This document shows, in pieces, positions 31,959-39,385 of a stretch of 64,000 bases of DNA. The first letter of the stretch is position 1. Each line of letters begins with the position of its first letter. The stretch is from Roseburia sp. (lineage in GTDB: Bacteria > Bacillota > Clostridia > Lachnospirales > Lachnospiraceae): contig JAHZFL010000005.1 of the NCBI GenBank assembly GCA_019421345.1, positions 62,001 to 126,000 on the forward strand. Direction: 5' to 3'. The position numbers and the translations under genes were made by a program. The notes under the pieces are model-generated. The model made no database searches. It worked only from the letters and a program-made list of their open reading frames with translations, and was not told the DNA's origin.

Positions 31959-32093
31959 ATGGAAAAGGAACTAAAAGAGGTAACACTGGAGGAACTGGCT
32001 GCCCTGATAAAATCGCAGGGGGGAGAGTTTATTATCCGTGTAGAGTTTGGAAAGGAGGCTGCTGATGGAGAGACAGAGCCCGTTTCCGTTTGA
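31959..32093 (+). CDS. Small acidic protein (44 aa)
   Basis: MEKELKEVTLEELAALIKSQGG followed by EFIIRVEFGKEAADGE. GGAGG is just upstream. The 3' end overlaps the RadC-like gene by 29 bases, which suggests translational coupling. Function is unknown. Confidence 0.6.
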   Translation: MEKELKEVTLEELAALIKSQGGEFIIRVEFGKEAADGETEPVSV

Positions 32094-32607
32094 GGTAGTG
32101 TCTGTAAGGCTGGTAAGGAATGCCCCTGTTTATTCCGACAGAAAGATAACAGAACCGGAGGATGCCTTAGCGGTCGTGGGAGAGTTTCTTTGTGAAATGG
32201 ACAGGGAAATGGTGTGTGTCATTAACCTGAAAACAGACGGAACACCGATCAACTGCAGCTTTGTAAGCATGGGAGCAGTCAATCAGGCAATGGCAGAACC
32301 AAGGGAGGTATTTAAGTCGGCAATTCTTTCCAATGCAGCATTCATTATCATGGTGCATAACCATCCCAGCGGAAATTTAGAACCGTCGGAGAACGATACC
32401 ATGATAACAGACCGGATATTAAAGCTGTCACACTGGATGGGAATCCCGCTTTTGGACCATGTGATCGTGGGAGGGGATAATACCAGATATTTCAGCTTTA
32501 AGGAAAAAGAACTTTTGCAGATGCCAAAGGTGATGCTGGCACAGAATTACAATTATCTTGATTTTGAAGATAAGGCAATGGTGGCAGAGCCGGGAAGGAG
32601 CAGGTGA
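32065..32607 (+). CDS. RadC-like JAB domain protein
   Basis: A 180-residue JAB/MPN protein. The JAMM zinc motif is complete (HNHPSGN at residues 98-104 followed by PSEND), as is the upstream acidic and Ser-Gly framework. The N-terminal RadC helix-hairpin-helix is absent, as in mobile-element RadC copies. JAMM proteins are metallo-isopeptidases; the role of RadC-type ones on elements is not established. AAAGGAGG seven bases upstream fixes the start at 32065. Confidence 0.85.
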   Translation: MERQSPFPFEVVSVRLVRNAPVYSDRKITEPEDALAVVGEFLCEMDREMVCVINLKTDGTPINCSFVSMGAVNQAMAEPREVFKSAILSNAAFIIMVHNHPSGNLEPSENDTMITDRILKLSHWMGIPLLDHVIVGGDNTRYFSFKEKELLQMPKVMLAQNYNYLDFEDKAMVAEPGRSR

Positions 32608-32611
32608 GGGA

Positions 32612-33580
32612 ATGACGGAAAGGAACAGCTTTACGGGAGAAGAACTTGCCATTGCAAAGAGTGTTGACCTTACGGCGGTTGCGGAAAATCTCGGCTACAC
32701 CGTAAAACGGATTGGGAATTACCACACCTTAAAAGAGATTGATTCCATCCGTATTTATAACCGGAGGAGCTGGTTCCGGTGGTCGAGAAAGTATGACAGA
32801 GGCGAAAATGGAGGCTCACAGATAGATTTTCTTCGGGTGTTTGCAGGTATGGAGGTAAAGGAAGCGGTATTCTGGCTGCTTGATTTTGCGGGGTATCGAA
32901 AGAGTGGGGAATGGAAACCGCAGGAGCTGGTTTCAAAGAAAGAAGCAGAGGCGAGAAAACATTTTGTACTTCCGCTGCCTGCAACCGATAACCATTATCT
33001 GTACCAGTACCTTGTACATGAAAGGAAACTGTCGCAGGAAGTTGTGGATGAGTTTGTACGAAAAGGACTCATTTATGAAGAACGCCGATACCATAACATT
33101 GTGTTTAAGGGAAATGATAAAAGCGGCAAAACACAGTTTGCAAGCAGGAGGGGTGTGTTTGACAGAGACGGGCATGGCTTTAAGTGTGATGTGGCAGGCA
33201 ATGACAAAAATTTCGGTTTCAATGTGTGGAATGAGGAAAGCACGGAGCTGGAAGTATTTGAGGCTGCCATAGACCTGATGAGTTATGCAGACATTTATAA
33301 TGATTTTCACAGTAACAAGCTGGCGCTTGGAATGTTATCCGATGCACCGCTTGTTACTTTTTTGCAGGAACATCCGCAGATTATCATCCTGAAATTCTGT
33401 CTTGATAACGACGAACCGGGCAGAAAAGCGACAGAGCAGCTTATGCAGAAATATTATGAGCTGGGGTATGAAGTGGAGGACTGTCCGCCGCCAAAGAATT
33501 ACAAGGATTACAACGGATGGCTGCAGGAAGCAAGAAAAGAGAATTTGCACACGGAGAGGTGGGTGGAAATGTCAAGATAG
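32612..33580 (+). CDS. Toprim domain protein (DUF3991-like), primase-related
   Basis: A 322-residue protein. The N-terminal part (VDLTAVAENLGYTVKRIGNYHTLKE; WFRWSRKYDRGENGGSQIDFLRVFAGM) resembles DUF3991 modules found with plasmid primases. The C-terminal toprim region includes LEVFEAAIDLMSYAD (glutamate) and LKFCLDNDEPGRKATEQL (acidic pair). It may prime DNA synthesis of the transferred strand or the excised circle. It is immediately followed by the 32-bp repeat array and hairpin region. The start at 32612 follows a GAGGGA site. Confidence 0.75.
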   Translation: MTERNSFTGEELAIAKSVDLTAVAENLGYTVKRIGNYHTLKEIDSIRIYNRRSWFRWSRKYDRGENGGSQIDFLRVFAGMEVKEAVFWLLDFAGYRKSGEWKPQELVSKKEAEARKHFVLPLPATDNHYLYQYLVHERKLSQEVVDEFVRKGLIYEERRYHNIVFKGNDKSGKTQFASRRGVFDRDGHGFKCDVAGNDKNFGFNVWNEESTELEVFEAAIDLMSYADIYNDFHSNKLALGMLSDAPLVTFLQEHPQIIILKFCLDNDEPGRKATEQLMQKYYELGYEVEDCPPPKNYKDYNGWLQEARKENLHTERWVEMSR

Positions 33581-33582
33581 GT

Positions 33583-33797
33583 GTCAACTGAAAAAGTTGA
33601 TTCATTCCGTGGAAGCCAACTGAAAAAATCGACTTATTTTGGGAAAATCAACTGAAAAAGTAAGTTGACATGGTACAGTCAGATTTTTTCGGGGAGGAAT
33701 GGAAGCGGAAGTCAGCTGAAAATGTTGACTCATTTTGGGAAAGTCAGCTGAAAAAGTCAACTTATTTGATAAAAGTCAACTGAAAAAATGAGCTGAC
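33583..33797. repeat. Seven-unit iteron-like array with 32-bp period
   Basis: Units begin at 33583, 33615, 33647, ~33678 (degenerate), 33711, 33743 and 33775. The consensus is about GTCAACTGAAAAAGTTGAC followed by TTATTTTGGGAAA. Each unit has a small internal inverted repeat (TCAACT...AGTTGA). The 32-base period is close to three helical turns. No gene occupies the region. Confidence 0.85.
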
Positions 33798-33817
33798 TAT
33801 ATTTATGAACCGGGGTT

Positions 33818-33890
33818 TTAGGGGCAGTCCCCTAACCAGAGGCATGAGACGGCTCTCATGCGTATCTGGCAAATTCCCATCGGGAATTTG
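33818..33890. other. Three consecutive hairpins, candidate origin of transfer
   Basis: Hairpin A: TTAGGGG-CAGT-CCCCTAA (33818-33835). Hairpin B: GCATGAGA-CGGC-TCTCATGC (33842-33861), nested in CCAGA/TCTGG (33836-33840 and 33865-33869). Hairpin C: CAAATTCCC-ATC-GGGAATTTG (33870-33890). They lie between the iteron array and the LPD28-MobC-relaxase operon, the usual place for oriT. No nic site can be assigned by eye. Confidence 0.6.
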
Positions 33891-33943
33891 GGGCAGGCGG
33901 GAAAATCCGGAAAAATCAGAAAACGGTTAAGGAGGTGGTCTGA

Positions 33944-34801
33944 TTGGATGTCATTGATGTAACAAAGGGGCGGTTTTGTGAAGTGGAAATCAAGGGGCAT
34001 TATGGAATTTTCACGGAGCTTAGAGTGAATAAGAGTACCATTCCAAAAGGCGTGAATTGCTATGAACTCCGTCATGGTGACGATGACAGTTATCCGGCAG
34101 CACTGGAGCAGGTAGTAAAAATAAATTACTTTGGAGCAGTCCTTATGACGGATAAGATGGAAACTGGTCAGGATGGATATGTGCCATTGGAATTTGAAGA
34201 TTTTTCTTTTACGGGAGAGACATTATCCGTAAAAGAATATCAGATGAATTACGGAGAAACAGAACCGGAGCTGTTGTATGCGGCAGGGCTGTCTGCGTTT
34301 TCACAGAAAGAGGTACAGTCCCCGGAGCTTTCAGAGCAGGAGGCAGACGTGCTGATTGGCTATATGGAGGGGCATGAATGTCTGCTTGGGGAGCATGAGG
34401 GAACGCTGTACCGTGGAGATTTGTGCTATGCACAGGGAGTCATCCGGTGGAAAGAATATTCCATTGATGATGCAGTAGAAACAGCATGCGAGTGGAATGG
34501 TGAACTTCTGGAAAGAGCAGAGACAGAGGTGGAAAATGCAGAAAACTATGCAGAGTATGTGAAGAAGAAAGAGTATCTGGAATCTTTGCAGACAGACGAA
34601 AAACTGCTGGATTCCTTGTTTGACCGTACAAGGTTCGGAAAAGAACTGGATGTGATAGCTGGAAAAATTGCAGCGGATATTATATCTGGACTGGAAGAAA
34701 AGGGAGATATTGAGGACGCAGTCGGGAAGTTGCTTGCGGCAGTCGGTGAGAGCAGGGAAGCACCCCAGGAAGCAGAGAAAAGGGCAGAAAGGGCAAGGTA
34801 G
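33944..34801 (+). CDS. LPD28-like domain protein
   Basis: A 285-residue protein. The N-terminal ~100 residues (GRFCEVEIKGHYGIFTELRVNKSTIPKGVNCYELRHGDDDSYPAALEQVV) resemble the large polyvalent protein-associated domain LPD28 of conjugative elements. The C-terminal half is helical and acidic. It starts at TTG: AAGGAGG lies eight bases upstream and no ATG fits. The stop abuts the MobC start. Function is unknown, but it heads the mobilisation operon directly after the putative oriT. Confidence 0.7.
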   Translation: MDVIDVTKGRFCEVEIKGHYGIFTELRVNKSTIPKGVNCYELRHGDDDSYPAALEQVVKINYFGAVLMTDKMETGQDGYVPLEFEDFSFTGETLSVKEYQMNYGETEPELLYAAGLSAFSQKEVQSPELSEQEADVLIGYMEGHECLLGEHEGTLYRGDLCYAQGVIRWKEYSIDDAVETACEWNGELLERAETEVENAENYAEYVKKKEYLESLQTDEKLLDSLFDRTRFGKELDVIAGKIAADIISGLEEKGDIEDAVGKLLAAVGESREAPQEAEKRAERAR

Positions 34802-35134
34802 ATGGCGGACAGTATTCATTGTATTAAGAAAACGCTCCGCTTAATGCCAAAAGAAGCACAGGAGCTTGCTGAAAAAGCAAAAAGTGCAGGTATGTGTGAA
34901 GCAGATTATCTTCGCCTGCTGATCACACAAAAGCCTAACGATTACCCGGAAATCCGCATACTGCTTCGGGAACTGATCAACGAGGTCAATGCCATAGGCA
35001 ACAATATCAATCAGATTACAAGAAATCATAATTCAAAACTGTATCGTGAAACGGACAGGGAATTTTTGTCTGCCTGCATGAAAAAGCTGAATCTGTTGGT
35101 AAAGGAGGCGGTGGATAAGATTGGCGATCAGTAA
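34802..35134 (+). CDS. mobC: MobC-like relaxosome protein
   Basis: A 110-residue protein with MobC features: ADYLRLLITQKP in the middle and LRELINEVNAIGNNINQITRNHN, which recalls the conserved ELxRIGNNINQIAR motif. MobC helps the relaxase open DNA at oriT. It is followed by the relaxase gene with a 14-base overlap. The ATG comes one base after the preceding TAG stop. Confidence 0.88.
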   Translation: MADSIHCIKKTLRLMPKEAQELAEKAKSAGMCEADYLRLLITQKPNDYPEIRILLRELINEVNAIGNNINQITRNHNSKLYRETDREFLSACMKKLNLLVKEAVDKIGDQ

Positions 35135-36581
35135 GATACTCTATATCGGTGACTGCGGTTCGGGTTATGCCGGAAAGCATTTGAAGCAGGCTCTTGACTA
35201 TATTGCGGCGGAATACAAGACGGGAGCGGGACAGTGGGTATCGTCCTTAAACTGTCAGGTGGAGAATGCCTACGAACAGATGCGGCAGACAAAGGTGCAG
35301 TTTGGTAAAACGGACCAGAGGCAGGGGTATCACATGATCATATCTTTTGCCGAGGGGGAGGTGGATGCAGAAACGGCATTTGAGGTCATCGGCAAATTTG
35401 CCAGAGAGTATCTGGGGCAGGATTATGAGGCAGTTTATTCCGTCCACGATAATACGGATCATGTGCATGGGCATATCATTTTCAACAGTGTGAGCTTTCG
35501 TACCGGAAAGAAATACCGCTATGAAAAAGGGGACTGGGCAAAAAAGATACAGCCTGTCACAAACCGGCTCTGTGAAGAATATGGACTGTCTACCATTGAA
35601 ATATCAGAGGATCGAGCCGGACCACCGGAGCATTATAAGGAGTGGAATGATTTTCGGGATGGCAAATTTGTATGGGCAGACATGATAAAGCGTGATATAG
35701 ATGCCTGCATCATGCAGGCGGCAACCTATGAATCGTTTTTAGCCATGCTTTCGGGGATGGGGTATGGGATAAAAAATGCCTGCCGGAGTGAAGGAAAGTA
35801 TCTTGCCATCAAGCCGATGGGACTGACGAGGTACAGGCGGTGTAAGAGTCTTGGGGAAAATTATAGTGAGGAGCGTATCCGTGAAAGGATTGAAACGGAA
35901 AATCTTTCCACTTACCGGAAACTGCCGAAAGGGCAGAAACCGGGGATTGTACGCTGCAAAGTGAAACGCTGCAAAAGGGCAATGCTCTCCGGTGTACAGA
36001 AAAAATATTTTGCAAGGCTGTACCGTCTGGGACTCCTGAAAAAACGCCCATACAGTCAGGTGTGGAAGTACCGTGATGATATTCGTAAAATGGAGAAATT
36101 GCAGGAGGAATACCTGTTCCTTGTAAGACACGAGGTACAGACAGCGGCAGGTGCTGCGGCTGTGGCAGAGAATATGACGGATAAAAAGAAGGAAACTGCA
36201 AGAGAAAAGAGCCGGATATTTAAGGAAAGGGCAAGAATGAAGCCGCTTTTTGATATGGTTTCGGAACTAAAGGAGCTTCAGGAGATGGAAAACTGTTATG
36301 AGAGAGGCGAGGAGCTTTTTGAAAAGGAGCATGAACGGTATGCCGGGCTTATGGAGAAACTGAAAAAGGAAGGCTACACCATAGAGCAGGTGGAAGCTTT
36401 AGGGCAGCATTACAGAAACGAGGCTGCAAGGATCCGTGATAAGGAAAAGGCGGTAGCAAAGGAGGAACGTATTGCAAAGCGTATCCTGAATGACCTTTTA
36501 AGCACGGATGCCAAAAAGGAGCAGGCAGAGGAAAAAGAACAGGAGAAAAAAGTGGAGAAGGGCAGACAGCCGGTATTGTAG
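35121..36581 (+). CDS. Relaxase / mobilisation nuclease (MOB-P type)
   Basis: A 486-residue relaxase. The N-terminal nuclease domain contains Tyr candidates at 8 and 16 and the His triad region HDNTDHVHGHIIF (residues 109-121). FGKTDQRQGYHMIISF is the usual preceding strand. The C-terminal ~150 residues are basic and coiled (KEKAVAKEERIAKRILNDLL). It would nick oriT, bind the 5' end through Tyr and lead the strand into the recipient. It starts at a TTG overlapping mobC; GGTGG is seven bases upstream. It is the anchor for calling the hairpins upstream an oriT. Confidence 0.88.
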   Translation: MAISKILYIGDCGSGYAGKHLKQALDYIAAEYKTGAGQWVSSLNCQVENAYEQMRQTKVQFGKTDQRQGYHMIISFAEGEVDAETAFEVIGKFAREYLGQDYEAVYSVHDNTDHVHGHIIFNSVSFRTGKKYRYEKGDWAKKIQPVTNRLCEEYGLSTIEISEDRAGPPEHYKEWNDFRDGKFVWADMIKRDIDACIMQAATYESFLAMLSGMGYGIKNACRSEGKYLAIKPMGLTRYRRCKSLGENYSEERIRERIETENLSTYRKLPKGQKPGIVRCKVKRCKRAMLSGVQKKYFARLYRLGLLKKRPYSQVWKYRDDIRKMEKLQEEYLFLVRHEVQTAAGAAAVAENMTDKKKETAREKSRIFKERARMKPLFDMVSELKELQEMENCYERGEELFEKEHERYAGLMEKLKKEGYTIEQVEALGQHYRNEAARIRDKEKAVAKEERIAKRILNDLLSTDAKKEQAEEKEQEKKVEKGRQPVL

Positions 36582-36645
36582 GGCTGTCATTTTTATTGTT
36601 ATGGGCAATACAGCCTGTATTGCAAATATCAGGAAGGAGGGCAAA

Positions 36646-37839
36646 ATGCAGGAACGAGCCAGAGTGAGCAGCATGGATTTAAAGGCACACATGAATAACC
36701 TGCGTAAGAATCCAAAGTTTACAGAGGAAATCTTAAAACTTGTGGAAGCAGACCTACAGTATGGTCTTTCCATAGAGGAAACGGAGCAGTACACAAACAG
36801 ACGTTATGATTACGCACAGATGAAGGCATATTCTGCGTGTCTCAGAAACGGATACCCGGAGGAAGTGAAGGATTGCATTACGAGGGAAGGACTGACCGGA
36901 GAGCAGATGGCGGTGGCTCTTGAGTTTTATGAAAAAGGTGTGCCAGTAAAAACCATTATGGAAATTACGGAAAACAGTGGTCAGACTGCTTTTACGATGA
37001 AGAAACTTTTTCAGAACGTGGTCGGCAAGGTACAGGAAGCAGGGGAAGTCATGCAGGCACAGGACGGATATGCAAAGGATCTGCTGGAGCAGATGAAAGC
37101 CGTTGTGGAAAAGATTGAGTTTCAGGAAAAGCGGTATGATGCCTTAAATGAGCAGTTACAGAAGGTGCAGACAGCAGGAAGGGATGTGGAGGTAGAAAAC
37201 GGTCTCTTAAAAAAGCTGGATGAAGCGGAAAGACTTGCCAGGGAAAAGGACCGGATGTTAGAGGAACAGCAGAATGAGCTGAATGAGGCGCGTGCTGCTG
37301 TGATAAGGCTCAGAAATGAAAAGGATGTGCTCGGAAGGGAGAGGGAGAAACTGGAGAAGCGTTTGGGAGAACTGGAGAAAAATGCTGCCGGAAAAACGGT
37401 GCAGGAGCAGACGCCGGCGGAGAGCAGAGAGGATAAGGATATGTCCCATGCAGCGGTACAGGAAGAAAAGCAGGAAAGCAGACCTAAGATACCTGACCAT
37501 CCCGTGTTTCCGGGAACAGGCTATCATGTGGCGGTTGTGGACGGTAGTGGTAGGATCGTGTCCGTCGTGCCTGTGGAACGCACGGAACGGAAAAAGGAAA
37601 ATCGCACCATATCGGCATTGTTTTCAAGGCTGGTGTTTAAAAAGAAAATCAATCTTGTGAAGCTGGTAGCGGAAAAGGATCTGGAACCAAAGCAGCTTGT
37701 GCAGATACGCTGTGCCATTGAGAAGGGCTTAAGTGAGGAGCAGCTTTTGGTGCTTATCAATAACCGGATCCCGGCAGAGCAGATGGAGGAGATCATCAGC
37801 ATCGCCGTCTATGAAAATAAGCAGAAGCAGGAGGTATAG
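36646..37839 (+). CDS. Coiled-coil protein of the mobilisation region
   Basis: A 397-residue protein. The first ~140 residues are helical (SSMDLKAHMNNLRKNPKFTEEILKLVEADLQYGLSIEETEQYT). Residues ~140-265 form a long heptad-like coiled coil (KIEFQEKRYDALNEQLQKVQ; EEQQNELNEARAAVIRLRNEKDVLGREREKLEKRLGELEK). The C-terminal part has AEKDLEPKQLVQIRCAIEKGLSEEQLLVLINN, similar in style to an N-terminal segment and maybe a repeat. No family is named with confidence. AAGGAGG fixes the start at 36646. Confidence 0.7.
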   Translation: MQERARVSSMDLKAHMNNLRKNPKFTEEILKLVEADLQYGLSIEETEQYTNRRYDYAQMKAYSACLRNGYPEEVKDCITREGLTGEQMAVALEFYEKGVPVKTIMEITENSGQTAFTMKKLFQNVVGKVQEAGEVMQAQDGYAKDLLEQMKAVVEKIEFQEKRYDALNEQLQKVQTAGRDVEVENGLLKKLDEAERLAREKDRMLEEQQNELNEARAAVIRLRNEKDVLGREREKLEKRLGELEKNAAGKTVQEQTPAESREDKDMSHAAVQEEKQESRPKIPDHPVFPGTGYHVAVVDGSGRIVSVVPVERTERKKENRTISALFSRLVFKKKINLVKLVAEKDLEPKQLVQIRCAIEKGLSEEQLLVLINNRIPAEQMEEIISIAVYENKQKQEV

Positions 37840-37842
37840 CGG

Positions 37843-38244
37843 ATGGGACTTATGGCAGTTGCGGAAGCAGTGGAACAGATGGACCGTAAGCAGGCAGTAT
37901 TATCAGAAACGGACAAGGAGTTTGTGTGCCAGTTTGCCTTTGCGACCGGGGATAAGGAGCTTACGGATAGGCTGATTGGCGAACTTATGGCAGAAGGTGC
38001 AGACAAAGGTGCGGTGCTTGGAAAATACAGTGCCGTAAAAGGATTCCAGCCGGACTGGATAGAGAGAATCGAAAACATTCTGGTGGCGCTTGAGATGTAC
38101 CGTATGCAGGAGGAAAAGGCAGTACAGACCTTAACGGAGCTTCTTGCCGCTTACGGGGCAGACATTACGGTGGAGGAGTTAAAGGAAATGCCAGAGGAAG
38201 AAGTCAGGGAGCATTTTAAGGGACAGGAAGAAAAAGCAAGGTGA
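37843..38244 (+). CDS. Hypothetical acidic helical protein
   Basis: A 133-residue acidic, helical protein (MAVAEAVEQMDRKQAVLSETDKEFVCQFAFATGDKELTDRLIGELMAEGADKGAVLGKYSAVKG). It starts three bases after the coiled-coil gene and ends 13 bases before the PcfB-like gene, so all belong to one operon. Function is unknown; an accessory role in coupling or transfer is only inferred from position. Confidence 0.65.
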   Translation: MGLMAVAEAVEQMDRKQAVLSETDKEFVCQFAFATGDKELTDRLIGELMAEGADKGAVLGKYSAVKGFQPDWIERIENILVALEMYRMQEEKAVQTLTELLAAYGADITVEELKEMPEEEVREHFKGQEEKAR

Positions 38245-38257
38245 GGGGAGGAAAGCC

Positions 38258-39379
38258 ATGTCAGAGGAAATACAGCAGGCGGTGCAGATTATCCGTGTAG
38301 GCTATGACGGTCTGGAGATTGCCATGAAAATCGGCAGCGGCACGATAGAGCAGATAAAGAATACCATTGATTTTTTCATTGCCGTTATGGAGAGGGAAAA
38401 GACAATGGGAAAGACGGATATGCGCAAGCTCCTGATGAAGGGCGGCGATCTGCAGGTTTTACAGTTTGCCACGGAGGATATGAAGCAGGTTGAGAAGATG
38501 GCAAAGAAATACGGGATTTTATATTCCGTACTGCCGGATATTAACCAAAAGGACGGGATGAGTGAGATCATCTTCCATACGGAGGCTGTGCCGAGGGTAA
38601 ACATGATGGTACAGAAGTTAAAGTTGGCAAGGATTGCCACCTTTGACGATTACCTGAAAAACGGCGACGAAAAGGAAATTGAAAAGGTCATGTCTTTTTT
38701 AAAGGGGCAGAAAAAGGGAAACGATAATCTCCACACGGCAGAAGCAGCAAGAGCCGGGGAAGCTTTAGAGGGGCTGATGGAAAAGGTCGGTATGTATGCA
38801 ATGGAGAAGCAGAGTGTCAGTGTGGAGGAGATCAGGGAGAATTTTAATACCACAGCGGAGCAGGCGGAAAGCATTGTGGGACAGCTTGAAAAAATCGGGG
38901 TGTTAGACAAGGCGGAAAACGGTCAGCATAAGGTCATTATGAACAGGGAAGCCTTCCTTAACCGTATCAGGGGATATAAGGAGCTTGTACAGCGTATGCA
39001 GACGATTTCTGCGGCACAGGATAAGAACCTTGTGGATATCACGATTACGAAAAAGCTGATCGCGGAGGAAAATGACCATGCGGTAAAGACAAGAGTACCC
39101 GGAATGTATGGGGATAATGCAAGGTATATCTGGATTAGCAAGGACAATGCAATGGAAATCCATGACGGAAAAACCATTCTTACCTTTCTTGACAGCGATA
39201 AAAATTACAAGCTTTATTCTGCGGATAACCGTGTGGTCGCTACGATGAGGGGAAAAGACTTATACGACGGTCATTATGACAGCGTGGCGGCAGAGGTCAG
39301 AAAGCGTTATAAGGAAGCGGAAAGAAAAGCTGCGGCAATGAGGGCAAAACAGAAAGCCCCTGCATCTAAAAGGAGGTAG
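38258..39379 (+). CDS. PcfB-like (DUF3801) transfer protein
   Basis: A 373-residue protein. The N-terminal ~150 residues (SGTIEQIKNTIDFFIAVMEREKTMGKTDMRKLLMKGGDLQVLQF and the later KYGILYSVLPDINQKDGMSEIIFHTEAVPRVNMMVQKL) match the DUF3801/PcfB layout. PcfB of pCF10 acts with the coupling protein PcfC. A helix-turn-helix-like middle follows (ISVEEIRENFNTTAEQAESIVGQLEKIGVLDK). The C-terminus is basic. It lies six bases before the VirD4 gene, as pcfB lies before pcfC. Confidence 0.82.
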   Translation: MSEEIQQAVQIIRVGYDGLEIAMKIGSGTIEQIKNTIDFFIAVMEREKTMGKTDMRKLLMKGGDLQVLQFATEDMKQVEKMAKKYGILYSVLPDINQKDGMSEIIFHTEAVPRVNMMVQKLKLARIATFDDYLKNGDEKEIEKVMSFLKGQKKGNDNLHTAEAARAGEALEGLMEKVGMYAMEKQSVSVEEIRENFNTTAEQAESIVGQLEKIGVLDKAENGQHKVIMNREAFLNRIRGYKELVQRMQTISAAQDKNLVDITITKKLIAEENDHAVKTRVPGMYGDNARYIWISKDNAMEIHDGKTILTFLDSDKNYKLYSADNRVVATMRGKDLYDGHYDSVAAEVRKRYKEAERKAAAMRAKQKAPASKRR

Positions 39380-39385
39380 CTGTCT

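Noticed and set aside
33583..33797. CRISPR array
   Set aside because: The 32-bp units are contiguous and the segments between the palindromes are also repeated, so there are no unique spacers, and no cas gene is nearby.
37316..37660. Arg-rich plus-strand ORF inside the coiled-coil gene
   Set aside because: The composition is that of a frame-shifted coiled coil and there is no ribosome site. It does not resemble a protein family, unlike the TnpV case.
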